A stretch of DNA of 63,752 bases from Chloroflexota bacterium (GTDB lineage: Bacteria; Chloroflexota; Dehalococcoidia; Tepidiformales; Tepidiformaceae). The notes below the pieces were generated by a model. It had not been told where the DNA came from. It saw only the letters and a list, made by a program, of their open reading frames with translations, and did no database searches. Positions 50,564-59,682 of the stretch are shown here, one piece after another. The position numbers were made by a program, and so were the translations under genes. Position 1 is the first letter of the stretch; every line of letters starts with the position of its first letter. The DNA lies in assembly GCA_026710655.1 (NCBI GenBank), contig JAPOQN010000026.1, forward strand, positions 1 through 63,752, read 5' to 3'.

Positions 50564-52909
50564 ATGCCAGCGAGGGGCCTCATCCCTGCGGTTCTGCTTG
50601 CGACCGTGGCCGTCGTCGCCCTATCGCTCGCGTGCGGCTCAGACGAGCCGACGCCGCCAGCCCCGAGCCCGGTTCCCGAAGCAGCCGCGACGGCGTCGCC
50701 CGAAACAACGGCCACGGAGACGGCGGTCGCCACGACAACGACGCCGACCGCAACCGAAGCGCCTACTGGGGATACAACGGCGGCCAGGGAGGATGCACCC
50801 CCCGAAGACCCAGAGACGCTAGCGGCCGAGCTTGCCGAAGTGGCGCTGGCGCCAGTGCGGGACGAGTTCGGCGAGAGCGCGGATGGGCTGACGGCGCATG
50901 CGCTCCCGGTCGGCCCCGGCGACGAGCACGGCACGCGCTGGGTGGTGGTTACGAACGGACCACAGCCGTTCTACGTGGACGAGGACGGGGAGCCCGTCAA
51001 CTTCTTCCACTTCATCGCACTGTACCGGCGGAACACGGATGCGACGTGGTCGGACGTGCTCTACCAGGTGACCCTGGAAACCGCCCCCCAGCGAACGCAG
51101 GTTGAGGTGTACGACACGGGACCGCGCTCCTGGCAGGGAACGGCGCCCCTGATCGCCATCAGCGGAGGGACGGGCGCACACGCGGGAACGCTGGACGTCG
51201 TGGTGGTCGAAGGGGAGTTGCTGGCAGTGGCGGTCTCGCACGTCAGCGCACGGCCCGGCGCGGGCAGCATCGCCGACCTCGACGGAGACGGGGTGCTCGA
51301 GCTCATCCTGAACAGCTCGAACCCGTACGTCTTCTGCTACGCCTGCTCCGTCGAGGAGAGGGGCGAGATGGTCTACCGCTGGAACGGGGTCAAGTACGAC
51401 GCCGTTCCCCTGGAAGCCCCGGACGACCTTGAGGGCGACCTCGCCGCAGCGGCCGAACGCGTGGTCCAGCTCGCGGAGGCGAACCTGTGGCGGGACGCGG
51501 CCACCCTCGCGATTAGGACATCCCGTCGGGCGCCCGAGCACGAGGGTCTGCGCTGGCTCTCGATCGTCGTGAACCGGACGGCGGCGCTGCGGCTGGGCTA
51601 CGCGGGGTCACCGGGTCAGCCGCTGCTGGCGAACGTGCTCGCGGGGGAGTACGAGGCGGCCCTCGCACTGATGCGCGCGCTCCCGCCGGAGGAGGCATTC
51701 GCGCTGGACGGGCCGTTGGTCGGCGGCACCGCAGCGGAAACGGACCTGCCGACGATGGTCGCCTACCTGCTCTTCTACGCGGACGAGGCCCTGAAGGTCC
51801 GCGACGACGACCCTGCCATTCACGCGGTTCGGGCGCTGGGGCAGGCGCTCGCCTCGCCGGACGACCTGAACCGGGCGCGTTCGTCGATCGGGCGGGCCCT
51901 GCGGCTCGCTCCCGACGACCCGTTCCTGCAGGAAGCGAAGGCCTACCTCGAGTCGGTCGAGGTGGCGCCCGGCCTGCCGCCCGAGGAGCCCGGCCCGGAC
52001 ACGCTCCTCGATGCGCCGGACGCGTCGTACTTCGAGCAGTACACGCTGGGCACAGGGGACCGGGGCCGGGCGGTGCGGGCGCTGCACCAGCGCCTCGCGC
52101 GGGTGCCAACGCTGGGGTTCCAGCATCCGGGGCGCTACTACGACGTCTACGACGAGGCGACACGCGAAGCTGTCCTGCAGCTGCAGGTCGAGGCAGGGTT
52201 GCCGCCGACGGGCGTGGTCGACGGGGCGACGTGGGAGGCGCTGGAGGCAGCGGTCGCGGAGGCGGCCCGGGAGTCGCAGGGTGTGGCTCCCTCGACATCG
52301 CCGCCCGCAGCGGCGCACGCGGCGCACGGCGGGGCGGGAGAACCGGTCGTCTACCTGACATTCGACGACGGTCCCCACCCGACGTGGACGCCACGGGTGC
52401 TGGAGGTGCTGGCACGGCACGGCGCGACGGCGACGTTCTTCGTGCTCGGGCAGAACGTGGAGGGCTACCCGGAGCTTGCCTCGCGCCTGGTCGAAGCGGG
52501 GCACGACGCCGAGAACCACACCTTCGACCACGCCTCGCTGGACAAAGTCGACCGGGAGACGTTCATCGCGGAAGTACGGGATACGGACGACGCGATCCAC
52601 GCCGCGGCGGGCGCGCAGGCGGACCCGATCTCGTGCCTACGGCCCCCGTACGGCGCCTACGACGCGCAGACGAGCGCGCTGGCGGCGGAACTGGGGAAGA
52701 CGCTCACGCTGTGGAACGTGGACCCGCAGGACTGGCGGCAGCCGGGCGCGGCGCAGATCGCCGAACACCTGCTGGCGCACGCGCGACCGGGGGCGATCCT
52801 GCTGATGCACGACGGCGGGGGCGAGCGCTCACAGACCGTGGAGGCGCTCGAAACGGTGCTCGGGGAGCTCGTAGCGCGGGGCTACACGTTCGCGCTGCTG
52901 TGCCGGTAG
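50564..52909 (+). CDS. Lipoprotein with peptidoglycan-binding and NodB deacetylase domains
   Basis: A 781-residue secreted lipoprotein. The signal peptide ends in the lipobox LSLAC (about C24), then a Thr/Pro/Ala linker (30-85). Middle regions include an FG-GAP-like DLDGDGVLELIL segment near 240-250 and a helical part. A peptidoglycan-binding domain is near 510-580. The C-terminal NodB deacetylase has TFDDG (D601, D602), HTFDH (652-656), RPPYGAYD, WNVDPQDW and LMHDGG. It is likely an outer-face cell-wall or polysaccharide deacetylase. ATG 50564 has AGAAGGG upstream. Confidence 0.88.
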   Translation: MPARGLIPAVLLATVAVVALSLACGSDEPTPPAPSPVPEAAATASPETTATETAVATTTTPTATEAPTGDTTAAREDAPPEDPETLAAELAEVALAPVRDEFGESADGLTAHALPVGPGDEHGTRWVVVTNGPQPFYVDEDGEPVNFFHFIALYRRNTDATWSDVLYQVTLETAPQRTQVEVYDTGPRSWQGTAPLIAISGGTGAHAGTLDVVVVEGELLAVAVSHVSARPGAGSIADLDGDGVLELILNSSNPYVFCYACSVEERGEMVYRWNGVKYDAVPLEAPDDLEGDLAAAAERVVQLAEANLWRDAATLAIRTSRRAPEHEGLRWLSIVVNRTAALRLGYAGSPGQPLLANVLAGEYEAALALMRALPPEEAFALDGPLVGGTAAETDLPTMVAYLLFYADEALKVRDDDPAIHAVRALGQALASPDDLNRARSSIGRALRLAPDDPFLQEAKAYLESVEVAPGLPPEEPGPDTLLDAPDASYFEQYTLGTGDRGRAVRALHQRLARVPTLGFQHPGRYYDVYDEATREAVLQLQVEAGLPPTGVVDGATWEALEAAVAEAARESQGVAPSTSPPAAAHAAHGGAGEPVVYLTFDDGPHPTWTPRVLEVLARHGATATFFVLGQNVEGYPELASRLVEAGHDAENHTFDHASLDKVDRETFIAEVRDTDDAIHAAAGAQADPISCLRPPYGAYDAQTSALAAELGKTLTLWNVDPQDWRQPGAAQIAEHLLAHARPGAILLMHDGGGERSQTVEALETVLGELVARGYTFALLCR

Positions 52910-52976
52910 GGCGTGTTCGCTGGCGGCCCACTGGAGGGCTGGCTACCATGACAAGAACCCGCAGGGAGCACTGAGT

Positions 52977-53414
52977 TTGAGCGACGACTTTGGGATCGAC
53001 CTGGACGAGGTGCGCCGCGTCATCGAGAACTCGGAAGTGCTGATCATCCGCCTTGAGACCGTGGGCAGCCGCGTGCTGGTCGACTTTCGCAGTACCTCGG
53101 CGGATCCGCCGTATATCTCGCGGGTTCCCCGGGTGAACTCGGTGGAGGAGCGCGTCCGCGCCGTGAAGGAGCTGCGGCCCGCCTTCCCCTATCCCGAGAA
53201 GCTGATGTCGTTCGCGTGGCCGCGGCGGGTGTCGATCATCGCGGAGTCGGGGCTGTGGGACGTGGTCCGGGGGCGGATGGAGTCGATTGGCGGCGAGGCG
53301 GCGGGTGAGGCGGCAACGCAGGTCCACCGCGAGCTGCTGGACGAGGAGCGCCGCGAGGTGGTGGCGGCGGTGCGCGGGGGCGAAGGCATGCGCACCATCT
53401 GGCAGCGCGAATGA
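52977..53414 (+). CDS. Uncharacterised conserved protein
   Basis: A 145-residue soluble protein: LDEVRRVIENSEVLIIRLETVGSRVLVDFRS then YISRVPRVNSVEERVRAVKELRPAFPYPEKLMSFAWPRRV and a C-terminal helix. It is translated from TTG 52977 (GGGAG about 8 nt upstream) and overlaps the threonine aldolase gene by 4 bp. I recognise no domain. The tight coupling suggests the two are expressed together. Confidence 0.7.
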   Translation: MSDDFGIDLDEVRRVIENSEVLIIRLETVGSRVLVDFRSTSADPPYISRVPRVNSVEERVRAVKELRPAFPYPEKLMSFAWPRRVSIIAESGLWDVVRGRMESIGGEAAGEAATQVHRELLDEERREVVAAVRGGEGMRTIWQRE

Positions 53415-54451
53415 GCGACACGCGCCCGATCGACCTGCGCAGTGACACGGTGACGCAGCCGGATGCGGCCATGCGCCGCGCCATGGCCGAGGCGGAGGTC
53501 GGCGACGACGTGTTCGGGGACGACCCCAGCGTGAATCGCCTGGAGGCGCTGGCGGCGGAGCGGGTGGGGAAAGAGGCGGCGGTCTTCGTGCCGAGCGGCA
53601 CGATGGCGAACCTCGTAGCCGTCCTGAGCCATACGCAACCCACGGACGAGGTGCTGCTGGGCGAGGAGTCGCACGTATTCAACTACGAGGTGGCGGGGGC
53701 GGCGCGGGTCGGGGGCGTGCAACTGCGGCCGCTTGCCAACGATCGCGGGGGCGGGCTGGCGGAGGAGGACGTGCGCGCGGCCGTACGAGAACCAAACATC
53801 CACGCGCCCCGAACGGCGCTGCTCTGCCTGGAGAACACGCACAACCGCTGCGGAGGCGCCGTCGTTCCGCTCGCGCGGATGGAGGCGCTGGCGCGAATCG
53901 CGCGCGAGGCTGGTGCGACCGTACACCTCGACGGGGCGCGCATCTTCAACGCCGAGGTTGCCAGCGAGACGCCGGCGGCTGCCCTCGCGGCCCCCGCCGA
54001 CTCGATCTCGTTCTGCCTATCGAAGGGGCTGGCGTGCCCGGTGGGGTCGGTGCTCTGCGGACCGCAGGACCTGATCGAGCGGGCGCGGCGGGAGCGGAAG
54101 ATGCTGGGCGGTGGTATGCGGCAGGCGGGCGTGCTGGCGGCGGCGGGCATCCATGCCCTGGCCCACAACATCGAGCGTCTGGCCGAGGACCACGCGAACG
54201 CACGCACGCTGGCGGAGGGGCTGGGCCGGATGGGGCCGTTCGCGGTGGAGACGCCGGCCACGAACATCGTCGTCCTGCGGGTGTTGGAAGGCACGCGTGA
54301 CGGCTGGCTGGCCGGCTTCGCGGAGGCGGGGGTGCGGGCGGTGCCCTTTGGGGCGGGCCGCATCCGCATGGTGACCCACAAGGATGTCGATGCGGCTGGC
54401 ATCGACGAGGCGCTGCGGCGCATCGAACGGGCGGCGGTGGCGGTCGGGTGA
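53411..54451 (+). CDS. ltaE: Low-specificity L-threonine aldolase
   Basis: A 346-residue PLP enzyme cleaving L-threonine to glycine and acetaldehyde. It begins IDLRSDTVTQPDAAMRRAM, with EVGDDVFGDDPSVNRLEALAAE, HLDGARIFNAE, and the PLP lysine in SFCLSKGLACPVGSVL (about K200). The pairing with a lipoprotein gene at a 4-bp overlap is unexplained. The ATG overlaps the preceding gene. Confidence 0.92.
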   Translation: MSDTRPIDLRSDTVTQPDAAMRRAMAEAEVGDDVFGDDPSVNRLEALAAERVGKEAAVFVPSGTMANLVAVLSHTQPTDEVLLGEESHVFNYEVAGAARVGGVQLRPLANDRGGGLAEEDVRAAVREPNIHAPRTALLCLENTHNRCGGAVVPLARMEALARIAREAGATVHLDGARIFNAEVASETPAAALAAPADSISFCLSKGLACPVGSVLCGPQDLIERARRERKMLGGGMRQAGVLAAAGIHALAHNIERLAEDHANARTLAEGLGRMGPFAVETPATNIVVLRVLEGTRDGWLAGFAEAGVRAVPFGAGRIRMVTHKDVDAAGIDEALRRIERAAVAVG

Positions 54452-55230
54452 GGCGCCGGCTGGGACTGGCAGTCCTCGCGCTTGCGGGCGTGGCGCTCAT
54501 CGCGTGCGGCAGCGAGCCGCTCGAGACGCACCCCTCGATCTTCGCGGGGGCGCCCTGGACCGGGCCCGAGCGGCTTCACTACAACCTGCTGGAGCGCGAC
54601 AACCTCGAAGGGATGTGCGTGCTCGAAACCGAGCCGGAGGTCGCCCCGGGGGTGACGGAGGTACGGCGCCTCTGTCGCGACGCGGAAGAGGGTCGCTACG
54701 AGGACAACGGCTCCGCGCGGGTCGACTCCGTGACCCTGCGCCCGCTCTCATCGCTGCGGATCGTCCTCGACCTGGAGGAGGGGGATGCGCGGCACTTCGC
54801 CACGACGTATGTGCGGGAGGAAGGCCTTGTGCGCTTCCGGTCGGAGCAGTACGACGCAGGAGAGGAGGAGCCGACCGAGAGCCTGGACGCCCAGCGCGAC
54901 CTCCCGGAGCCGACGGATGCCGTCCCGGAGCCGGCCTGGTACGACGACGAGGAACTGCTGTGGCTGGTGCGGGGCATCCCCCTGGAAGAGGGTTTCGAGG
55001 GGTCGTTCACGAACGTGAACGCCTCAACGGGCAGGGTTTTCGGGGCCGACATGGTGGTGGAGGGGCAGGAACGCGTGGAGGTCCCGGCGGGCACGTTCGC
55101 GACCTGGAAGGTGCGGATCGAGACGAGCACGGTGACACAGCTGGTCTGGATCGAGCAGGAGGCCCCGCACCGCATCGTGCGAGCGCGGATCGAGCGTCTG
55201 ACCTACGAATTGGCAGCTATCGAGGAGTAG
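54448..55230 (+). CDS. Uncharacterised lipoprotein
   Basis: A 260-residue lipoprotein: RRRLGLAVLALAGVALIAC with lipobox LIAC (C20), then an extracytoplasmic domain rich in beta strands (LHYNLLERDNLEGMCVLETE, VEGQERVEVPAGTFATWKVRIETSTVTQLVWIEQEAPHRIVRARI) resembling DUF3108-like folds. It may bind a hydrophobic ligand or sit on the outer leaflet. GTG 54448 overlaps ltaE by 4 bp. Confidence 0.75.
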   Translation: MRRRLGLAVLALAGVALIACGSEPLETHPSIFAGAPWTGPERLHYNLLERDNLEGMCVLETEPEVAPGVTEVRRLCRDAEEGRYEDNGSARVDSVTLRPLSSLRIVLDLEEGDARHFATTYVREEGLVRFRSEQYDAGEEEPTESLDAQRDLPEPTDAVPEPAWYDDEELLWLVRGIPLEEGFEGSFTNVNASTGRVFGADMVVEGQERVEVPAGTFATWKVRIETSTVTQLVWIEQEAPHRIVRARIERLTYELAAIEE

Positions 55231-55355
55231 CGACAAGGCACAAATCGCTCCCTCGGGTGACGTTTCGAAGGGGCGCCGACATAGCTTCTGAGACACCGTC
55301 CCTGCAGCCCGAACCGTTCTCGCCGGAACTCACAAATTTATGTTGTTCGATTCCC

Positions 55356-55383
55356 TTGACACCCCAGACCAGCATCCTAGTAT
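55356..55383 (+). promoter_or_regulatory. Consensus -35/-10 promoter of the response regulator
   Basis: TTGACA (55356-55361), a 16-bp spacer, then TAGTAT (55378-55383) form one of the best sigma-70-like promoters in the window. The start would fall near 55390, leaving a leader of about 75 nt before ATG 55465. Confidence 0.65.
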
Positions 55384-55386
55384 GCG

Positions 55387-55460
55387 CGAGCCACCCAAGA
55401 ACTCGAGCCACCCGTAAAGCACGAGCCATCCGAAACCGCGAGCCCCGCGAGAACGCGAGC
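55387..55460 (+). repeat. Five CGAGC repeats in the response-regulator leader
   Basis: CGAGC occurs at 55387, 55404, 55422, 55439 and 55456, i.e. with spacing 17, 18, 17 and 17, and the longer motif CGAGCCAYCC is shared by the first three copies. The block lies within the likely 5'-UTR. It may bind the regulator itself or an RNA-binding protein; the function is unknown. Confidence 0.6.
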
Positions 55461-55464
55461 TTTG

Positions 55465-56142
55465 ATGCCTGTCGTAGTCGCTGTCAGCCGAGACCCTCGT
55501 ATGCGAGAGGCCCTCGACACCTACCTGCGCGAGCGCGGGTACGAGGTAACGAGTTACCCCAACTACGACGTACTCATCGCCCAACTCGATCCCTCCGAGC
55601 CCACGGCCCTCGTCGTCGACGTGCAGGGCGTGCCGCGGGGCGAGCCGGGCTCACGCTTCACCCAGTTCAGCCAGTGGCTGTCGCGCACCTACCAGGACCC
55701 GGAGACGACGCCTTCGCTTGTCTACCTGCTGCGGAAGGGATCGCGGCGGCCGCACTTCCACGTTCCCGGCCCCGTCATCAAGAAGCCCTTCCCGCTGGAG
55801 AAGCTCGGCGAGACGCTGCGCAGCCTGCTGGGCGATCCCACGCGCACGGAGCGGGCCCCCTTCCAGGTCGAGACGGACACGAACACGCTCCAGGGCGCGG
55901 AGGGCGCCGAGCATCTGACGAACATTGAGGCCAACCTGCTGGCTTACCTGATGGCGCACGAGGGCGAGATCCTGCACCCGCGCACGTTGCTGGCAGAGGT
56001 CTGGCAGTACCACGACGACGCCGGGGCGAACACGCTCGTGCGGGCGCACGTCAGCAACCTGCGCCGCAAGATGCGGTCGGTGCTCGGCAGCGACGAGCAG
56101 CTCGAGACGATTCGTGGCAAGGGCTACCGCTTCGTCGCCTGA
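55465..56142 (+). CDS. OmpR-type response regulator with atypical receiver
   Basis: A 225-residue protein. The receiver part (residues 1-120) starts VVVAVSRDPRMREALDTYL, lacking the acidic pair normally at the first beta strand, though D52 (ALVVDVQG) and a KKPFP lysine region remain. The C-terminal winged helix ILHPRTLLAEVWQYHDDAGANTLVRAHVSNLRRKMRS, RGKGYRF is standard OmpR-like DNA binding. No histidine kinase is adjacent. It may be phosphorylation-independent or use a non-cognate kinase. Five repeats and a strong promoter lie upstream. Confidence 0.85.
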   Translation: MPVVVAVSRDPRMREALDTYLRERGYEVTSYPNYDVLIAQLDPSEPTALVVDVQGVPRGEPGSRFTQFSQWLSRTYQDPETTPSLVYLLRKGSRRPHFHVPGPVIKKPFPLEKLGETLRSLLGDPTRTERAPFQVETDTNTLQGAEGAEHLTNIEANLLAYLMAHEGEILHPRTLLAEVWQYHDDAGANTLVRAHVSNLRRKMRSVLGSDEQLETIRGKGYRFVA

Positions 56143-56167
56143 CGCGATGCCGTAACCTCCCGCACCC

Positions 56168-58546
56168 GTGACTCTTCCGTTCCTTGCCGCCGCGTGGCTC
56201 CTGGGCTTCGCCGTTGTTGGCGTCTGGGGAGCGCCTGCCTGGGTCGCGGGAGCGTGGTTCGCGGCGGCGGCGCCGGGGATGTGGGCGCTCAGGGGTCGCG
56301 GACCGGCCCTGCTGCTGATGGCAGCGGCGGTTCTGGCGGTCCTCGGAGCCTGGCGGTTCGAGCAGTGGGCCGACGAACCCCTGCCGGACCTCGCACGGTC
56401 GCTTGGCGGAGACGTGACGATCGAAGGGCGCATCGACTCCGAGCCGGACCCCGGCCTGACGACCCTTCGCTACCACGTACGGGCGGAGCGGGTGGAGGCC
56501 GGCGGGGTCTGGCGGGAAACCGAGGGGCGGGCGCTGATTACGGTCCGGGAGACGGAGTCGCTGAGCTACGGCACGCCCGTGCGGCTCTCGGGGCGGTTGG
56601 AGGAGCCCCCGGTGCTGGAGGCGTTCGACTACCGCGCCTTCCTCGCCCGGCGCGACATCGTGGGCACGATGAGCTTCCCGCGGGTGGAGAGGTTGGGGGA
56701 TGGGCCGCGCGGCAGCCCCCGCGCCCTTGCCGCAGAGATGCGGCTGCGGCTGGAGCGGTCGATGCAAGCGGCGCTGCCCGAGCCCGCCGCTTCGCTCGGG
56801 TCCGGCATCGTGATGGGGCGGGACGCGACCATGCCCCGCGATCTCACAGAGGCGTTCCGGGAGACGGGGCTGGCGCACTTCGTCGCGGTCTCCGGTTCGA
56901 ACATCGCGCTGGTGACGGCGCTCGCGTTCCTGCTGTTCGTCCCCCTGGTGGGGCGCAACTGGGCGATCCTGCCCGCGGCCGCATCGCTGGTGCTGTACGT
57001 GTTCCTGGCGGGGGCGGAGGAGACGGTGGTGCGGTCGGGCATCATGGCGCTGATCGTGCTCGTCGGGTTCTGGCTGGGACGGCCGCGGAGCGGCCTCGCG
57101 GCGCTGGGGGCGGCCGCGATCGTGATGACGGCGGCGCAACCCCGGCTCGCGCTGGAGGCGGGGTTCCAGCTGAGCGTGGCCTCGACCGCGGGGCTCATCG
57201 TGTTCGGACCCTGGATCCACTACGGGCTGACCTGGATAACGGCGCGGGTCGGGGCGGCCGGAGCAATCCCGAACGTACTCCTGGAGGTGGCTGCCCTGTC
57301 GCTGGCGGCCTGGATGGCGGCGCTGCCGATCATCTGGGTCACGTTTGGGCAGGTCTCGCTCATCGGCCCGCTGGTCAACATCCCGACGGTCCCGGTATTC
57401 GCGCTCGCCTTCTGGCTGAGCGGTGCGGCGGCAATCGCGGGGGCGGTGTGGGAGCCGGCGGGGTGGGCCATCGGGCTGGTCGCGTACTCCCCGCTGGCCT
57501 TCATCATCTGGATGGCGGAGGCGGGGGCGAGCCTGCCGCGGGCGGCGGTCGCGGTGCCCCGCTTCGGGGCGGAGGCAGCGCTGGTGGCGACGGTGGCCCT
57601 CGGGGCGCTCGGGTGGCCGGCCTACCGCTACCTCGCGCCACGGCTCGCGCCACCCCCAGAGGCACAGGGAGACCTCGCGCGGACCGTGCGGGCAGGGGCG
57701 CTGGCGGGCGGGGCGGGGGCGCTTGTGGCGGCGGTGGTCGTTATCAGCCTGTGGCCCATCGGTGGGCCAGGGGAGCTCCAGGTTGCCGTGCTCGACGTGG
57801 GGCAGGGGGACGCCATTCTGGTGACGACACCGAACGGGGAGCGGGTGGTAGTGGACGGCGGGCCGAGCGGCATCGTGCTGGCGCGCGAACTCAGCGATGT
57901 GCTCCCCCACTGGCAACGTGGCATCGCCGCCGTCGTGCTCACGCACGCGGATGCCGACCACGTCGGCGGGCTGCCGGCGCTCCTCGAACGCTTCGATGTC
58001 GGGCGGGTGTACGACAACGGCGAGACGCGGGACACGGCCATCTTCGCGCGCTTCGCCAAGGCTGCCGGGGCGCGAGAGACGCTGCGTCGCGGCGATGTGT
58101 TCGAGGTCGACGGGGTGCGCTTCGAGACGCTGTGGCCAGTCCCGGAGACGTCTGAGGGGCCGCGGAACGCGTCCTCGGTGGTGCTGCGCGTGACCTACGG
58201 GAAGGCCACCATCCTGCTCACGGGCGACATCGAGGAGACGGCGCAGCAGGCGCTCATGGCGAGGGGCGGCCTCGACGCGCACGTGCTCAAGGTCCCCCAC
58301 CACGGCGCAAGCACGAATTCGGACGGCTTCTTCGAGGCCTCGGGGGCGTGGGTGGCGGTCATCTCGGCGGGGGAGGGCAATCGCTACGGGCACCCGACGG
58401 ATGAGACGCTGGGCAACCTCGGGGGGCGGGCGGTGTTGCGGACGGACAGGCACGGCCGTGTGACGATCGTGAGCGACGGAGCTAGCATCAGCGTGCGCGC
58501 CGAGCACTGGGAGGCGAGCTTTGCGCCTGCCGAGGGGGAGGGGTAG
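56168..58546 (+). CDS. comEC: ComEC/Rec2 DNA-uptake channel protein
   Basis: A 792-residue membrane protein: an N-terminal pair of helices, an OB-like region (VTIEGRIDSEPDPGLTT), the ComEC competence domain with about ten transmembrane helices (TGLAHFVAVSGSNIALVTA, LMGLIVLVGF-like segments), and a C-terminal metallo-beta-lactamase-like domain LDVGQGDAIL, LTHADADHVGG, GHPT. It translocates single-stranded DNA in natural competence. Other com genes are not in this window. TAACCT lies 9 nt before GTG 56168, with no SD. Confidence 0.9.
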   Translation: MTLPFLAAAWLLGFAVVGVWGAPAWVAGAWFAAAAPGMWALRGRGPALLLMAAAVLAVLGAWRFEQWADEPLPDLARSLGGDVTIEGRIDSEPDPGLTTLRYHVRAERVEAGGVWRETEGRALITVRETESLSYGTPVRLSGRLEEPPVLEAFDYRAFLARRDIVGTMSFPRVERLGDGPRGSPRALAAEMRLRLERSMQAALPEPAASLGSGIVMGRDATMPRDLTEAFRETGLAHFVAVSGSNIALVTALAFLLFVPLVGRNWAILPAAASLVLYVFLAGAEETVVRSGIMALIVLVGFWLGRPRSGLAALGAAAIVMTAAQPRLALEAGFQLSVASTAGLIVFGPWIHYGLTWITARVGAAGAIPNVLLEVAALSLAAWMAALPIIWVTFGQVSLIGPLVNIPTVPVFALAFWLSGAAAIAGAVWEPAGWAIGLVAYSPLAFIIWMAEAGASLPRAAVAVPRFGAEAALVATVALGALGWPAYRYLAPRLAPPPEAQGDLARTVRAGALAGGAGALVAAVVVISLWPIGGPGELQVAVLDVGQGDAILVTTPNGERVVVDGGPSGIVLARELSDVLPHWQRGIAAVVLTHADADHVGGLPALLERFDVGRVYDNGETRDTAIFARFAKAAGARETLRRGDVFEVDGVRFETLWPVPETSEGPRNASSVVLRVTYGKATILLTGDIEETAQQALMARGGLDAHVLKVPHHGASTNSDGFFEASGAWVAVISAGEGNRYGHPTDETLGNLGGRAVLRTDRHGRVTIVSDGASISVRAEHWEASFAPAEGEG

Positions 58547-58559
58547 CGTAGCCATCCCC

Positions 58560-59291
58560 ATGCCAGCACGAGTGGACGGCCGCGAGGCCGACGAACTGCG
58601 CCCCGTAACGATCGAGACGGGCTACCAGGAATTCGCCGAGGGCAGCTGCCTGATCTCCTTCGGGAAGACGCGCGTGCTCTGCGCGGCGAGCGTGGCCGAG
58701 CGCCAGCCCGGCTGGCTGCGAAACACGCAGAGCGGCTGGGTGACAGCCGAATACTCGATGCTCCCCCGCTCAACATCGACGCGCACGCAGCGCGAGGTAG
58801 AGCGTGGCCGCCCCGGCGGGCGGACGCAGGAGATCCAGCGCCTTATTGGGCGCTCGCTGCGCGCAGCCGTCGACCTCGACCTGCTGGGGCCTCGCACCAT
58901 CACCGTGGACTGCGACGTGCTACAGGCGGACGGCGGCACACGCACGGCGTCGGTCACCGGCGGTTTCATCGCGCTGCGGCTGGCGGCGGAGAAGCTCGCC
59001 ATGCGGAACCTCATTCCCCCCGAGGCGATCGCGACGCAGGTGGCAGCGGTCTCGGCGGGCATCGTCGCGGGTACGCCCTTGCTCGACCTCTGCTACGAGG
59101 AGGACTCGTCGGCGGAGGTCGACTTCAACGTCGTGATGACGGGCGCGGATGCGTTCGTCGAGGTGCAGGGGACGGCCGAAGGGAAGCCGTTCAACGGAGC
59201 GTCGCTGGACGCGCTCGTGGAGCTGGCGCGAGGCGGCATCGGGGAGCTGTTCGAATTTCAGCGCGAGGCCCTGCGGGCCGCTCAGACGTAG
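58560..59291 (+). CDS. rph: Ribonuclease PH
   Basis: A 243-residue phosphorolytic 3'-5' exoribonuclease trimming tRNA 3' ends. It begins RPVTIETGYQEFAEGSCLISFGKTRVLCAASV, has GWVTAEYSMLPRSTSTRTQRE, GRTQEIQRLIGRSLRAAVDL, and TVDCDVLQADGGTRTASVTGG, with the C-terminal SAEVDFNVVMTGADAFVEVQGTAEG. ATG 58560 follows a TAGCGT hexamer by 10 nt. Its end overlaps the convergent HIT gene by 10 bp. Confidence 0.93.
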   Translation: MPARVDGREADELRPVTIETGYQEFAEGSCLISFGKTRVLCAASVAERQPGWLRNTQSGWVTAEYSMLPRSTSTRTQREVERGRPGGRTQEIQRLIGRSLRAAVDLDLLGPRTITVDCDVLQADGGTRTASVTGGFIALRLAAEKLAMRNLIPPEAIATQVAAVSAGIVAGTPLLDLCYEEDSSAEVDFNVVMTGADAFVEVQGTAEGKPFNGASLDALVELARGGIGELFEFQREALRAAQT

Positions 59292-59614
59292 GGGCCGAGA
59301 TGCGTCCCGCCCACGATGTGGAGGTGCCCGTGCTCCTGGCTCTGCATGGCCTCGAACCCGAAGTTGGAGAGCAGGCGGAAGCCGTCGGGGCAGGCCTCGG
59401 CGCCGATCTTGGCAGCGATACGACCCACGTCGGCGATTCCGTCGTCCCAGAGCTCGGCCTGGGTGCGGTGCTCCTTGGTCATGGCGAGCAGCATGACGGG
59501 CACCCAGCGGAGGACGTTCTGGATGACGATGACCTCGTCGTCCTCGTAGAGGACATTTGCGGGCTCGGTGCCGGCGACGATGTTGCAGAAGACGCAGTAC
59601 GGGGCACGCTTCAT
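59282..59614 (-). CDS. HIT-family nucleotide hydrolase
   Basis: A 110-residue histidine-triad protein: CVFCNIVAGTEPANVLYEDDEVIVIQNV and a C-terminal QEHGHLHIVGG with the histidines of the triad motif. Substrates are typically dinucleoside polyphosphates or nucleoside phosphoramidates. TAGAAT lies 12 nt before ATG 59614. It overlaps rph tail-to-tail. Confidence 0.87.
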   Translation of the reverse strand: MKRAPYCVFCNIVAGTEPANVLYEDDEVIVIQNVLRWVPVMLLAMTKEHRTQAELWDDGIADVGRIAAKIGAEACPDGFRLLSNFGFEAMQSQEHGHLHIVGGTHLGPYV

Positions 59615-59682
59615 AGCGGGAGCCCAATTCTACAGGTCGAGGGCGTAGCCACGATGATGGCGACGCGCCGGGAGGTTGGACG

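Noticed and set aside
55382..55417. 11-codon ORF starting in the response-regulator leader (ATG 55382)
   Set aside because: Its ATG lies inside the TAGTAT -10 element, so it would not be in the transcript; not counted as a micro-ORF.
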